A stretch of DNA of 64,000 nucleotides from Nissolia schottii (taxonomy: Eukaryota; Streptophyta; Magnoliopsida; Fabales; Fabaceae). Positions 23,594-35,386 of the stretch are shown in pieces. The notes beneath the pieces are model-generated. The model ran no database searches, was not told the DNA's origin, and saw only the letters and a program-made list of their open reading frames with translations. Where the stretch lies: assembly GCA_003254905.1 (NCBI GenBank), contig QANU01098975.1, positions 248,001 to 312,000 of the forward strand, in the 5' to 3' direction. The position numbers and the translations under genes are program-made. Position 1 is the first letter of the stretch, and each line of letters starts with the position of its first letter.

Positions 23594-24687
23594 CTACAGT
23601 GAAGCTAAAATTGGTGCCCTGATTAGGTTGCTCCTTGTACTGAATACTAATGTCCACATTTCCACTTTCAGCAACAACACAATTTGTTGAATTTGGATTT
23701 TGAACTTGTAGCCAGGAAGGAATCCATGGATGTAGTAGCATTGCTCATATGTGTGCCCACGTTTACCACATTTTGTACATTTAGCACTTGGAGTTTGTGC
23801 CTTGTGCTGAGCCACATGATTTGAGAGTTCAATTATTGAACTCTGTCTTGAGCCACCTTTCTTGCATCACTGTAGGTGGCATTGATTAAAATTTTGTGAT
23901 TATCAGCATTAGTGACCAAGAATTGGCGTTATTGTTGAACAACAAGACCAAGCACCTTATTCAAGGATGGTAATGATTCCATGAGCATTATTTGTGATCT
24001 AATTCAAGCAAATTGATCATTTATACATTTAAGAAAATGTGCTACATGTAGAGAATTTCGCTAATCTTTAACCTTTGCAAGAGCATCACATGAGCAACAC
24101 ACAAGGCAGTTGTAAACAGGAATTTGTAGAAGTACATCAAACATAGTTTTCATGCCTGTGAAGTAGTTAGTTACTGATTGTTCACCTTGGCGAAAAGTAA
24201 ATATTTCCTCTTGCAAATCCAAAATGCGAAAAAGATCTATTTGAGAAAATCGTTCCTGTAGCTCCTTCCAAAGTGCTTCAGCATTATCAATCCATAAGAC
24301 ACTTTGAGCTATTGTTGTGTTGAGGGAACGCACAACCCATGTCAAGACCATTGTGTTGCAACGCTGACGTAATGAATATATTGGACTAGAAATCAGTGGA
24401 GCTTGAATTGATCCATCGGTGAAAGCAATCTTGTTTTTGGTGAGAAGACTCATTAGCATTGATCTTTGCCAAGAGTGATAATTTGTCTCATTGAGGGGGA
24501 GCTGAACAAGAACAAGTGATGGACTTTTATTTGGATACAAATAGTAAGGGCTACTTGGACCTTGCATGCTGGCAAGTGTTGGAGTTGACGAAGAAGGAGT
24601 GATCGAGGGAACCTGTGGCTCTCTACAATTGAGAGGTAGCTGCATCTGATTGGGAAGCCATGGATGATTGATGATTCTGCTTTTCAT
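23594..24687 (-). pseudogene. copia gag remnant
   Basis: The first open part (24061-24687, minus) has the typical plant copia capsid start: a 'LVLVQLPLNETNYHSWQ' segment, an 'AFTDGS' motif and a 'LDLQEEIFTFRQGEQSVTNYF' segment. After a broken stretch, a second open part (23594-23815, minus) carries a zinc knuckle, CTKCGKRGHTYEQC (CX2CX4HX4C), for RNA binding. Gag makes the virus-like particle in active elements. Here stop codons and a frame change between the two parts mean it is not functional. Confidence 0.85.
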
Positions 24688-24870
24688 TTTCTAAAATCTT
24701 TAAGGAATCTTGAAAATTTTTAGCTCAAGAACTGAGACTTTACAGTGAAAGTTCAAGGCTTGTGGAAAATGCAAAAATGTTATTCAGGAATCAAGGTGAT
24801 TCTTGAGGAATTTCGCAAATCCATGGCAGACATGTAGAGAAGACGAAAAAATGTTGTGAAAGTGTGTTTT

Positions 24871-24882
24871 GCGATGATACCA
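24871..24882 (-). other. Primer binding site (tRNA-Met type)
   Basis: On the minus strand this reads TGGTATCATCGC, close to TGGTATCAGAGC, the complement of the 3' end of plant initiator tRNA-Met that primes most plant copia elements. It abuts the LTR with no gap. Confidence 0.85.
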
Positions 24883-25081
24883 TGGCAAATGAATGAATTG
24901 AATGAATGAATTATCTTGCTTCATTATTAATTAAAGAATGGTTTATACACACAATGTAGCTTGACTACTTGCTGTTTTTAGACTAATAGAATAACAGAAT
25001 GACAATTATAACAGAATAGTTTTCATAATAGCAAGTTCAGTTGCTTAACTTTTCTATTTGCACTGTGTGCTGGTATCTTCA
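24883..25081 (-). repeat. 5' LTR of first copia element
   Basis: About 199 bases that pair with 19510-19705. In plus-strand reading it starts TGGCAAATG and ends ATCTTCA; the other copy starts TGACAAGTG. Confidence 0.88.
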
Positions 25082-25589
25082 ATTTAAGCTACTTTTCTTA
25101 GAAAATATAAAAACACAAATGAATATGAAAAAAGTAAGGCACAAGCCCAACTCTCGAATCTGGTTCTCCACTCTTAAGAGAGAAAAAAAAGGTTATCGGC
25201 CGAAATGAAGCCTAGCATTTTTGTCAACAATTGGAGCACCAAGAGAAAAACCTAGCCCAATTCACTAATCTCAAATAAGAAAAAATGAATAAGAGTATAG
25301 CTTTGACTTATTGATTTTTCAGGACAAAAAAGAAAAGAAAAAGAAAACCGTTGAAGATTAGAGCCCATAAACTCTCATTTGAATATTATCCTTCCGCACC
25401 TATGAGCGGATATAATATGACCACATGGATGAGTGAGGATGCATCGACTGATGTAATCAGGATAAGTTTGATGAAAGCTTTTTTAACCACTTTCTAGGAT
25501 CTTGACATAGTTCTAGGTTTTGTCACAACCATGCCAATCTCTTAGAAAGTTTGTCTGCGCTTTTGCTGTTCAAATTAAATATTTATATT

Positions 25590-26889
25590 CATACCTACTT
25601 TACGGCTTTCAGATTCCAAAGGGATCCGTTTGCAGTATAGGGTATGGTCGATCCCACAGGGAGTTGTAAAAATACCGTTCTTGAGTTNNNNNNNNNNNNN
25701 NNNNNNNNNNNNNNNNNNNNNNNNNNNNNNNNNNNNNNNNNNNNNNNNNNNNNNNNNNNNNNNNNNNNNNNNNNNNNNNNNNNNNNNNNNNNNNNNNNNN
25801 NNNNNNNNNNNNNNNNNNNNNNNNNNNNNNNNNNNNNNNNNNNNNNNNNNNNNNNNNNNNNNNNNNNNNNNNNNNNNNNNNNNNNNNNNNNNNNNNNNNN
25901 NNNNNNNNNNNNNNNNNNNNNNNNNNNNNNNNNNNNNNNNNNNNNNNNNNNNNNNNNNNNNNNNNNNNNNNNNNNNNNNNNNNNNNNNNNNNNNNNNNNN
26001 NNNNNNNNNNNNNNNNNNNNNNNNNNNNNNNNNNNNNNNNNNNNNNNNNNNNNNNNNNNNNNNNNNNNNNNNNNNNNNNNNNNNNNNNNNNNNNNNNNNN
26101 NNNNNNNNNNNNNNNNNNNNNNNNNNNNNNNNNNNNNNNNNNNNNNNNNNNNNNNNNNNNNNNNNNNNNNNNNNNNNNNNNNNNNNNNNNNNNNNNNNNN
26201 NNNNNNNNNNNNNNNNNNNNNNNNNNNNNNNNNNNNNNNNNNNNNNNNNNNNNNNNNNNNNNNNNNNNNNNNNNNNNNNNNNNNNNNNNNNNNNNNNNNN
26301 NNNNNNNNNNNNNNNNNNNNNNNNNNNNNNNNNNNNNNNNNNNNNNNNNNNNNNNNNNNNNNNNNNNNNNNNNNNNNNNNNNNNNNNNNNNNNNNNNNNN
26401 NNNNNNNNNNNNNNNNNNNNNNNNNNNNNNNNNNNNNNNNNNNNNNNNNNNNNNNNNNNNNNNNNNNNNNNNNNNNNNNNNNNNNNNNNNNNNNNNNNNN
26501 NNNNNNNNNNNNNNNNNNNNNNNNNNNNNNNNNNNNNNNNNNNNNNNNNNNNNNNNNNNNNNNNNNNNNNNNNNNNNNNNNNNNNNNNNNNNNNNNNNNN
26601 NNNNNNNNNNNNNNNNNGTCTATTCGCTGAGCGATTCTTCCTTATTCGCTGAGCGAGGCATTACTTACCGCTGAGCGGTTCTTCGTCCAGAATCTTCTCT
26701 TTAAGCTCTTTTCCAATTCTGCCCTTTTCTTCCCTTCTTCATGGGATGATTCTTCATAAATTATGCTTGCATCCTTTTATCAAAATATATTTAAAACCTA
26801 CAAAACATAAAGATTTAATTAGATAATTCTTTAAAATATGTGAGAATAAGTGCCATTTTGAACGATGAAAATTGTGTATTTTGGGCACT
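25590..26889 (-). mobile_element. LTR-type insertion, mostly unresolved (minus)
   Basis: Read on the minus strand this begins TGATAAGTGCC near 26889 and ends after a 'GATCGACCATACCCTATACTGCAA' type segment (split here: TATACTGCAA near 25630). It also carries repeated CGCTCAGCG motifs (26620-26680). The same order occurs on the plus strand at 48538-49785. Length and motifs suggest a lone LTR of about 1.3 kb. 930 bases of it are an assembly gap. Borders are approximate. Confidence 0.5.
25688..26617. other. Assembly gap (930 N)
   Basis: A run of N. The long open frames that span it are meaningless. Confidence 1.
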
Positions 26890-27560
26890 TATCAAAGTTT
26901 GGTTGCAATGAATGAAAAATGATATTGTGACAATATGCTCCAATGCATAGAGCAGTGGCAAAGATGAACAGGAAAAGACGTGAGATGAACAAGAAAAAGG
27001 GTGAAATTATTAGAGATTAAATTTGGTTAGAGCATGATGAAAATATGAAAAGAAAATAGTAGTAATTGATTAAGATTTTGTTTTTAATTAGTGTTATTTT
27101 AAAAGGGTATTTTTATAAAAAAAAATTAAGTCACGTGGTAGTACATGGTGACCAAGAGCATTCTTGACAAACAATGCTGTGAAATTTTATGGGCCTCCTT
27201 TGTTACCCTAATCTTCACCAAAAAACAAGAGCAATTTAAGAAGATTTGAAGAAATTAAAGGTGCACAAAATTGCATGCCTTCAATTAATAAAAATAACTG
27301 TGAGGAGCTATTCAAAATAGTGGGGTTAATTTGGGGATTATAAAATCTTTACCCTCAAGTCACGAGCAATGAGCAAATTTACTGCGTATCAACATCGTCG
27401 ATCACATGTGATGGCAGAGGCCCAGAGGGTCTGGTGACAAGGATCTGCAATATATTTTTTTTGGTACACAGATCAAATGATATAGTTATTTAATAATTTC
27501 AAGTAAAAAAAGACACGTGTAATATCACCAATTAGAACTTAAATGTAAATCTAATAGTAT
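26890..27560. other. Intergenic, no gene seen
   Basis: AT-rich sequence without a supportable gene, RNA or repeat. Confidence 0.6.
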
Positions 27561-27949
27561 ACAATTGTGTTTGGTTGTTGAGAGAAGACAGAAAGATATA
27601 AAACATAAAAGGACAAATTGATCTTGTATTCTATTTGGTGACAGTGTACAATACACACTTATTTGTATCTATATCTTGTTTGGTTTAATAGAGACGAGAA
27701 AGAAAATATACTCTAAATGACTTGAAATACCCTTATTGCATTAATTTAATAGGAAAAAAAACACATTATCCTACACTGAAAGATTGTGTCCCTGTATCCT
27801 GTCCCTTTGTCCCAGCAAAATAGAAGTACAGAAAATACACAAATTTTCTATCTTGATACACAAATTTTTGTGCCCATTTAAGTAAACAAACAAAAATTTT
27901 GTACCTATATCTCAATATTTTTGTCTTATCTCAATAAACCAATTCTGCC
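27561..27949 (+). mobile_element. Tourist-like MITE, copy 2
   Basis: Collinear with 6447-6823 over about 380 bases. The right end, CAGAATTGGTTTATTGAG when reversed, mirrors the left end TTGTGTTTGGTTGTTGAG. A TAA follows the right end at 27950-27952, which fits a TWA target site. Confidence 0.62.
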
Positions 27950-27989
27950 TAAAGAGCAACAAAAATCCAAAAATTGAGGAATTCTTCTA

Positions 27990-29300
27990 TGCACAATGAG
28001 CTTTCTAACATGGATCGACCACCTACTTGGTCCAAATTGGACTGGGGTCAAAAATAAAAATTTAAAAAGGCTTAGGGACTACATTCAAAAAATATATAAT
28101 AAGGTCAGTTGTGAAATTAAGAAATTTTAATTATGTTTAAAGAATTTAATTTAGCATTTTCTCTTCTTTCTTCTCTCACTATCTCTCGTTCTCCATCTCG
28201 TTCTCTTTTCCATCGCCTTGCCTCCACGTTGCCTCTGCCCCGCCTCTAATGCCGCATCCTCAAGTCTAACTTTCCCACCTCCTTTCACCTACCCACCCCT
28301 TCTTACCTCTCTTTCTCTCTCTCTCATTCTAGAAGGAGGTCGAACTTTCCCACCCCTTTTCACCCACCCACCCTCACCCCTTACTGCCTCTTTTTTTTTT
28401 CTCTTTATCTTTCTCTCTCATTATGGAAGGAGGTTGACCTTCTCTACTGCACAGCAACCCTCTTCGCGGTCGAGGTCGGTCAAATTTTTTCAGATCTAGT
28501 AGTAGGTTCACATTTTCAGATATTACACAAGTTTTGAGTAAAATGTGATTTTCAAATATAATAATTTTGATGCCTGTCCTGTTGATTTCACGTTTTTGAC
28601 TCTGCACCTCTGTGGGTGATGTGTTCAGATCTGTTTTGTTGTTAGGGAGGCGGAGGAGTCACTGCCACGCCAGTGCCACGATCGAGGTAGGTGTTTAGAT
28701 CTGTGCTGTTCTGGTGGATTGGGCTTTGAAGCACACTCATTATTGCCTTAGCTTTTCATTTTGGATCTGAGAATTTTTCTTTGTTCAGGATTTGGATGGT
28801 GGTTGATTTTGTATCTTGTGTTATGGTTTTGGGGAAGGGGTCGCCGTTGAGTGGCGGTGAAGTGGCGTTGAGGGAGATGCCATGGGGGCAGTAGCGCACG
28901 AAGGAGGTAGCGGGTAATGGTTGATTGTTAATGTGACTGGTGGTGCTGTCAGTGGACTGGGGCGGTGATTGGTAGTTGTAGTGAGCTTGAGGGCGATGAT
29001 TATGGTCGACAAGCATGCCTACAACATCCTCCACCTTAATTGTGGTCTAAGCCTTAACAACAATCAATTAAAAAAATCTAATTAACAAAATTAATTATTA
29101 AACTAATTACAATTTGCACAATTTAATAGTTATTGCAAGGATGAAAATGAAATTTCACAATTTTATTTTCAAAGCTTTTGGGGGTCAAAAAAGATATTTT
29201 AACCACTATAATACAAGCCATCAAATCACATATCAACGACTTAAACACTAGGAACAATTTAATCCTTGTAAATACTTGGTCCATTGCAGCCGGAACCTAT
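27990..29300 (+). mobile_element. Probable non-autonomous element, copy 2
   Basis: The start (about 28005-28075) matches the inverted end of the block at 2340-3150. It is followed by CT-rich sequence and G-rich sequence with no real open frame. The end may lie near 29280, where 'TTTAATCCTTG' and 'CTTGGTCC' occur. Class unknown and borders approximate. Confidence 0.35.
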
Positions 29301-30333
29301 GGACAAAGACTTAATACCTAGGATTTAGGAACATCCATTTAAAATGCGATAACATGCCAAATGGGTCCTACCATTAGATTCACAAAGTTTCATGGCCATC
29401 ATCTCTCCAACCAACAACTACTCATTTTCTTTTTTGTAAATCACATATTCTTTAAATCTTGTGTCTTTCATCAAATTTATTATTTCCTTTTAAATGTCAA
29501 TTAAATTCTTTTTTCATTCATTAGGACAATCTAATTTATTTTGTAATCAAACCTCTTGGATCAGGATACTGCACTTTTAGGAAAACACCTTAGTTCTAGT
29601 TCTCTTAGGTTTTGGGTAAGTTGTTAAAGTTTTCAGTGTGTTGTTCTTGCCCAGAAGTTAAGAACATTGGGTCCTTTTAAGGAAAAATGGAAATCAATTT
29701 TATTGTTGTCCACTCCATCGATTAAGTTTTAGAGAGAGAGAACAACTTCTTTTGCTCCCATGTCATGTTACTTTCAACTCCTCTCTCATAGATTTTCACT
29801 AATCTTACAAAGGGACAAGACTATTTTCTTTGCTCTCCACCATACAACCAACTTAGTGTATCAGTGTTGCTACATGTACACCATTATTCCATACACCATA
29901 CATACACCAGTATTGAAATACCGTGGGCCCCATACAATAATCACCTCATCCACTCTCCCGCCACTGTCACTAAAAAGCGCGTGAAACCACGCTTCCCGCT
30001 TACATTCCATTTTGTTTCAACTTCCTCACTCTCAGAAATAGGATTTCTGAAAAAAGCTCTCGCTCTCTTCGCTCTCAATTCGTCTTCTTCGTCCTCTTCG
30101 TTCTTCACTCGTTCTTCACTCTCTTCTCTGCACAAGCTTCGTTCTCCGCGAGTTAGTTGTGCTCTCTGCGCAAACTTCCTCCAAGAAAAGCCACCAAAGA
30201 AGATAGAACGACCTCTGACACTGGTGAGTGCATCAAACACTGCTTAGGTTTTACTTTCTTGTTTGCTTTTCCTTTTGCGTTTCGCTAAATGTATTTCGCC
30301 TGAACACAGATCTTCGTTTATGTGATGCTTGTA

Positions 30334-30335
<2 letters not shown>

Positions 30336-30367
<32 letters not shown>
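30336..30367. repeat. GT dinucleotide microsatellite
   Basis: Uninterrupted GT repeat of 16 units. Confidence 0.95.
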
Positions 30368-30369
<2 letters not shown>

Positions 30370-30559
30370 TGCTTGCATCTCACGTTTGTGTTCTCGCAAC
30401 TGTTCTCTAGGGTTTTTGCATCTGTAGTGTGGATATATTAGGGTTTGTTTGTTGATTTGGAATCCGTCTACCTTTGTTCATCTTTTGTTTCGAGAGCATT
30501 TTGTTTGAAAAGAAGGATTCAACAACATTTTTTTTTTGCTGGCAAAAATTACTGAGTAT

Positions 30560-30990
30560 GATGTTTGCATTTTTTACCTATAATGTTTGCACATTATACA
30601 CAATGTTTGAGCACTCTGTCTGCTTGTTGCTTGCATTCCCCTTTAGACAAGATTCTAATAACGTGTTAATGTTTGCACATTTTGTACACATTGTTTGCAC
30701 ATACCTTGTTATAAAGTTTGAGCACTCTTGCTTGACTCTGTCTGCCTGTTGCTTGCATTCCCCTTTGGACAAGATTCTAATAACATGTTAATGTTTGCAC
30801 ATTTTGTACACAATGTTTGCACATACCTTGTAATAAAGTTTGAGCACTCTTGCTTGATTTTGTTAAGTTCTTTGGACAAAGTTCTGATAATGTGTTACTA
30901 TTTTGGTCATCTTTCACATAATGTTTGTACATCCCAACTTATAATGTGTGCACATTACATTGTATAATGTTTGAGCATTCCTGCTTGAAT
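30560..30990. repeat. 122-base tandem repeat in intron-like sequence
   Basis: A block with GTTGCTTGCATTCCCCTTT recurs at 30626 and 30748, a period of 122 bases, with a third partial and diverged copy. Each unit holds several AATGTTTGCACA and AAAGTTTGAGCAC motifs. The motifs resemble those of the GTTTGTGCAC repeats at 14.4 and 17.3 kb. Confidence 0.75.
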
Positions 30991-32027
30991 TGATTTGATG
31001 ATGTTGTTTTTTCCTTGATGTAGAAATGGTACTTCAAGACAATCAACCAAGGGCAAAGTAGTGGCCAAGTATACCGAAGAGGCCTTGGTGTTGACAACCC
31101 TCCCACATGACGACAACGAGAACAGAAGGGTAAAACACAACAAACCTTTCTCCATCTAATTCGTTTAATTATGCAAAAACTGTGTTAATCTGGTGTTTCT
31201 GAATTTGTGCAGTGCAAGATCGAGACGAGCTGCTCAACCAAGATGTTGGCAAAGCTCTACGCCTCATTGACCCGCAAACAACAGAAAGATGTTGTATCAA
31301 TGGGTTTTAGGACATTGATGGAAATAGATGGTGGTCAAGTAGACCACCCTTTGATGCTCGCCTTGGCCGACTCCTATGACCTTAAGGGTCACTATCTTAA
31401 CACTCAATCCAGGAGGGTGGATGTTAAGACCGAGCTGATTGGCGCAGTGCTAGGCCTTCCATACCACGGTTAATTATCCATATATATGTGGTTTTTTTTA
31501 AATATACATATATCTTCTAGTATTATCAAACATCGTCGATTCTAACCATGCTGACACATCTTTTGTGCAGGGGCACAATTCCCTAAGGTCGACCCTGAGC
31601 ATGTTGCGCTGCTGGCCCCATTCAGGAAGCAAACCATCGGCCAACTCATGACGATGGTGAGGGGAAATCCTGTTGGGCCCACCTTCTGGCGAGCATTTTT
31701 AATGGCTGCATTAAAATGCCTTTTTTATGTCCCAACACATGTCCAATTTCAAAGTCGGCGTACCTCGCAGGAATCCTGCATGTAGACCAACCCCAGCGTT
31801 ATAACTGGTGTCAATAAATCCACGAATGCATCGTCGAAGGTATCCGGTAATACCAGAAAACAAGCTGAGGACAATCAGCGGCTGCCTATATGTGTTGGAG
31901 GTAATATGCTTATCATCCTTTTGTACTCTGTCATAAAGTTTGAGCATGTGTTATATAAAGTTTGCATATCTGTTGCTGTAAAGTTTGTGCACTCAGCTTC
32001 CATTTGTGGAAAAATTTTGTGTTCTTT

Positions 32028-33062
32028 TCACCATAAGATATCCATTTGCACCTTGATTTTTGAGCCCAGAGCACTTCTTCTTCCATAAGAACTTTTTTCA
32101 TATTCTCCCCATAGCTCTTTGAGTAATTTAGAAAGAAAGGGATTGTAACCTTTAGCCAGGTTTTTATGAATCCCACAAATCCTATTAAGGAGCTTGTTTT
32201 TACGCTTCAGAATATTTCCAAAAATCTTCCAATTCCAATCTTTCGCAGCAATCAAGAAGGCTTCAACATTTTGATCCCAATCCAAATTTTTGTCCCAACA
32301 TTCACGGACCATAGGTGCAAAGCCTTCGTGAGTCAACCAAGCAGTCAGAAAACGGAAAGGTTTCTCAGAAGCAGTGTTTCGACACTTACTATTGGTTCGA
32401 ACCCACAAAGGAGAATGATCAGAGGTGAGACAAGGAAGATGTGAAACAGAGGCATCCGGGAATCTCAGCTGCCAAGCATTGTTATAAAGCATCCTGTCTA
32501 GACGTTCCTTTAAACTCCCCTTCTGCCAAGTAAACCAAGGGCCTTGAAAACCCAAATCGATAAGCTGACATTCTTCCACACATGCTCGGAAAGCATTACA
32601 AGGAGGACGAAGGCCAGAATCGCCTGAACGCTCATTTTCAAAAACAAGGGCATTAAAATCTCCAATAACGCACCACAGGTCCACTGTACGAAGGTCTTGC
32701 CAAAGATCTCTTCTAAGAAAAGCTTGAGGACGACCATAACAGACTGTCAAAAACTAATGTTGTTCCCCTTGCCAGGAAATTTTTAAATGAGCCATCTGCC
32801 TCGATGAGGATATAGTAGTAACCTGATAGTTAGAGGAGTCCCAAAGACACCAAATACCACCTGTGAAACCTTCACCATCCACATTAAAGCTACTGTCAAA
32901 ACCAGTTTTCCTAATAATCTCCCGTGCTATGTTGCCGCTTATACGAGGTTCCAAAATCGCCATAAATGAGCTGTTAAATTTTCGAGATAGATCCCTCAGA
33001 AGGATAGGAAAAGCTTTCTTACCTGCTCCTCTAGAATTCCAAACCATAAAATTTTGATCCAT
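32028..33062 (-). pseudogene. LINE AP endonuclease remnant
   Basis: The minus-strand start 'MDQNFMVWNSRGAGKKAF' matches the plant LINE ORF2 start, with the N-W-N/S-R-G motif of the AP endonuclease. A stop codon near 32751 divides it. The second half has 'WCVIGDFNAL', 'DLGFQGPWFTW', 'ERLDRML' and 'LTSDHSPLW', the GDFN and SDH catalytic motifs that nick target DNA in active LINEs. The downstream 'W-I-S-Y-G-E-K-N-T-K-F-F-H' linker is present only as a shifted fragment at 31931-32176. Confidence 0.85.
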
Positions 33063-33394
33063 TACACCACAGATAGAAACATTGAAAAGCCGCTCGGCAC
33101 GAGATTAAGTTTCACCCGCCTTATCTTCTTTCTCGCCATACAAAATCAATTCAACATTATCCTCTAAAGAATGCAGCTGATTCTGAATTTCCTGTGCTTC
33201 TTTGTTTGTAGTTGCAGATCCTGGGTCAGGAGGTTCATGTTTTAAGTCCTTAGACCCCGTGAGCTCCTTCCCCGGGACGTCCTCTATTTTGTTATCACCA
33301 ATACTGAAATTCTTTGAAGGATTTAACCTCTTTTCAAGTATTGTAGCCAAGTATTTCTCCTTCTTGGTGGACCTAATCTTACCCACCTTGCTAC

Positions 33395-35386
33395 TCAATT
33401 TAGAACTAACTTTCGGTTAACTAGGCAAATCGCAATGTCGAACCTTGATTCGTCGAGAGCCTTCTTCATATTCTCTGTTTGGCTTGAATTTTTATTTGAT
33501 TTTTCCACTTTCCCCAGCCGCAGATTGAGAGCAAAATCCTTTCCCAACTTCATATTATGTTTATCAGAAAATCGTTCGTGCACCGAAACGGGAACCACGT
33601 TACTTATGGCTACACTGTTGCCGGCGGTGTTGCTACCTGTGGTTGCACGTTTTCTACTCTCTGTACTACCCACTTCGTCACTTGTGTCCGTCTTATCTTC
33701 CAAGGAACGAACATTATCTCGCTTATTCAGATTGAAAACGGAACCATTTCCCAGAAGCTTCGTGCTCTGTCCAACTTTATTCGATTTCGGCGTCATGTTT
33801 TGTCCAGTAAGGAGACGTTCGTGGGCTGTTACTGGGCATGTGTTACCCATTGCTGCGCTGATGTTGGCGACAGTGGTGCCTGTGGTTGTTTTGTTTTTCT
33901 TCTCCTCACTACTCCCTGTGGCGACGGTGTTATTGTCCATGGGAAGGACAACGGATTGTTGAAGCTGATTGGGCCCCTAGTTTTTAATAACTGAGTTGTT
34001 CTTCTTTGGGCTCCTGCTCAAAGTGCTAGGCCCACTCATAGGATTTAAAGCTAGGTTGTTTTGGGCTTTAATAATATTGGGCCCACCCGTAGAGCTTAAA
34101 ACCTTGCTGGATTCTGATTGTTTTCTAACCCATTTGGAAGAGCCCACCTTAAAACCATGTTGTGCATGAGATTTCCTTTGTTTTTGTTTCAAATTAATAC
34201 CTTCCTCCTTGGGTTCCTGATTTTCTGTCACATCTATCTCACCCAAAGCTTGGAATTGATTACCTTTTGATTCTAGCTTCCCATTCGGGGTGGATAAGGA
34301 AACAAATCTTCCTTTACTCCTTGATTTTCGTGAAGCATTAATCCATTCCCCATGTGTACAATCTGTCGATATCTCCTTCATTGCAACATTAACGAATAGA
34401 TTGGGATTGATTTGCTTTGATACCGCCATCGCACGCTCCTCCGGTAAGTCCACCGCCATGTCTTTGCCTGCGTCGGAGCTTCCAATAACCACCATCTCCT
34501 TGCTAGCATCTATAGTAAAATTTGCACAGTCGTTAGTAAAATAACCATAGCATCCACAAGAGGCGCAAATCATATGAAGACCTTCATATTCTATATGATA
34601 CCATTCGTTATCCAAGCAAATTTTTCCTACCACCGGTTGGCGTAGGCTAATCTCCACGCAAACTCGAGCAAATTTACCTCTTGACGCTAATAACGTAGTT
34701 TGATCCACCTTAATTGGATTGCCTACCATGCTCGCCATGCTCATCAATATATCCTCGTCATAGTATCCTACGTTTAGCCATGGAAAACGAATCTATACCA
34801 ATGTTAAATCAATGGTAGCGGAAGCTGAATCAAAATCTAGGAATCAAGGGCGTATAGAAAGGTAATGGTCAAACATCATCCATGGTCCTCCCTCTAGAAC
34901 TTTGGCCTTGTCCTCTTTCGTCGCGAATTGCACCACATAATAACCAAACCCAATATCCATGATATCAAAACCTCCCGCGAGACGCCACAACCTGCTGAGA
35001 TGATCACATATAGTGATGAACCCCACGTTCTTCCCAATGAGCTTGATCAATACCGCATCTCTCCATGGCGCACTAATTTCCTCTCTTATTGATAGAGCTA
35101 AGGTTATCTTCAGTAGCAATCTGTTCCCATCAATTAACTCTGCCTTGGCAAGATTCAAAGTAAAGAGATTGCCCCTTCTTTCTTTAGAATTTGCTTTACG
35201 AAATGCAGAGCTTAGAAGTTTATCCTTAAAAGAGTCACCTATAACCTTGGTACCTCCTCCGTCGGGAGGGAGAGGTACCGGGGGAATCGTAGGCATGAGA
35301 TACACAAGAAGCTCTAACTTTCTCTCTCTAACTTTATTAACAATGGTATTTTTTGTAACACTTTCTCTCTCTATCTTTATTAACAA
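33395..35386 (-). pseudogene. LINE ORF1 remnant (DUF4283, zinc knuckle)
   Basis: The DUF4283 region (within 34844-35386, minus) has 'WRDAVLIKLIGKNVGF', 'YYVVQFATKEDK' and 'GGPWMMFDHYLSI'. After a frame break, 33977-34747 carries 'CASCGCYGYFTNDC', a CCHC knuckle with the His replaced by Tyr, then a basic/Ser-rich tail. 33395-33940 continues with a polar linker in another frame. ORF1 proteins bind the element RNA. This one is broken at least twice. Confidence 0.8.

Larger units (their letters stand above)
19510..25081 (-). mobile_element. Ty1/copia LTR retrotransposon, degenerate, minus strand
   Basis: The element is about 5.6 kb with one LTR at each end (24883-25081 is the 5' LTR, 19510-19705 the 3' LTR). 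It has a PBS directly next to the 5' LTR and a polypurine tract next to the 3' LTR. The internal order gag - protease region - integrase - reverse transcriptase - RNase H is that of copia elements. All frames are broken by stops and shifts, and a foreign segment interrupts the integrase. I see no clean target-site duplication: AAAAG on the left against ATTTA on the right. The LTRs differ at many positions, so the insertion is not recent. Confidence 0.9.
29750..31985 (+). pseudogene. Fragment of an Ulp1-type transposon-borne gene
   Basis: Three exon-like parts lie on the plus strand: about 31022-31120 (Arg/Lys-rich, ending before GTAAAA), about 31213-31471 and about 31571-31690. The middle part encodes a segment with 'LTRKQQKDVVSMGFRTLMEI', 'RRVDVKTELIGAVLGLPYHG' and a Cys/Lys-rich start. 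The pattern 'L-T-x-x-Q-x-x-x-V-x-x-M-G-F ... V-x-x-V-L-G-L-P' is the one I know from the N-terminal part of plant genes that carry a C-terminal Ulp1 cysteine protease and are spread by DNA transposons. No protease domain remains: the reading frame breaks near 31790 and a LINE follows. The upstream 29.75-30.24 kb may be its 5' leader. Family assignment is from memory. Confidence 0.42.

Noticed and set aside
25630-26652. Long open frames of 328-340 codons
   Set aside because: They consist of N-run placeholder residues across the assembly gap and have no meaning.
28756-29034. Pro/His/Ser-rich minus-strand open frame
   Set aside because: Low-complexity composition from a G-rich repeat block with no domain or exon support.
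33435-33994. Plus-strand open frames of 145-175 codons
   Set aside because: They lie opposite the LINE ORF1 linker on the minus strand, and the hydrophobic composition is a mirror effect.
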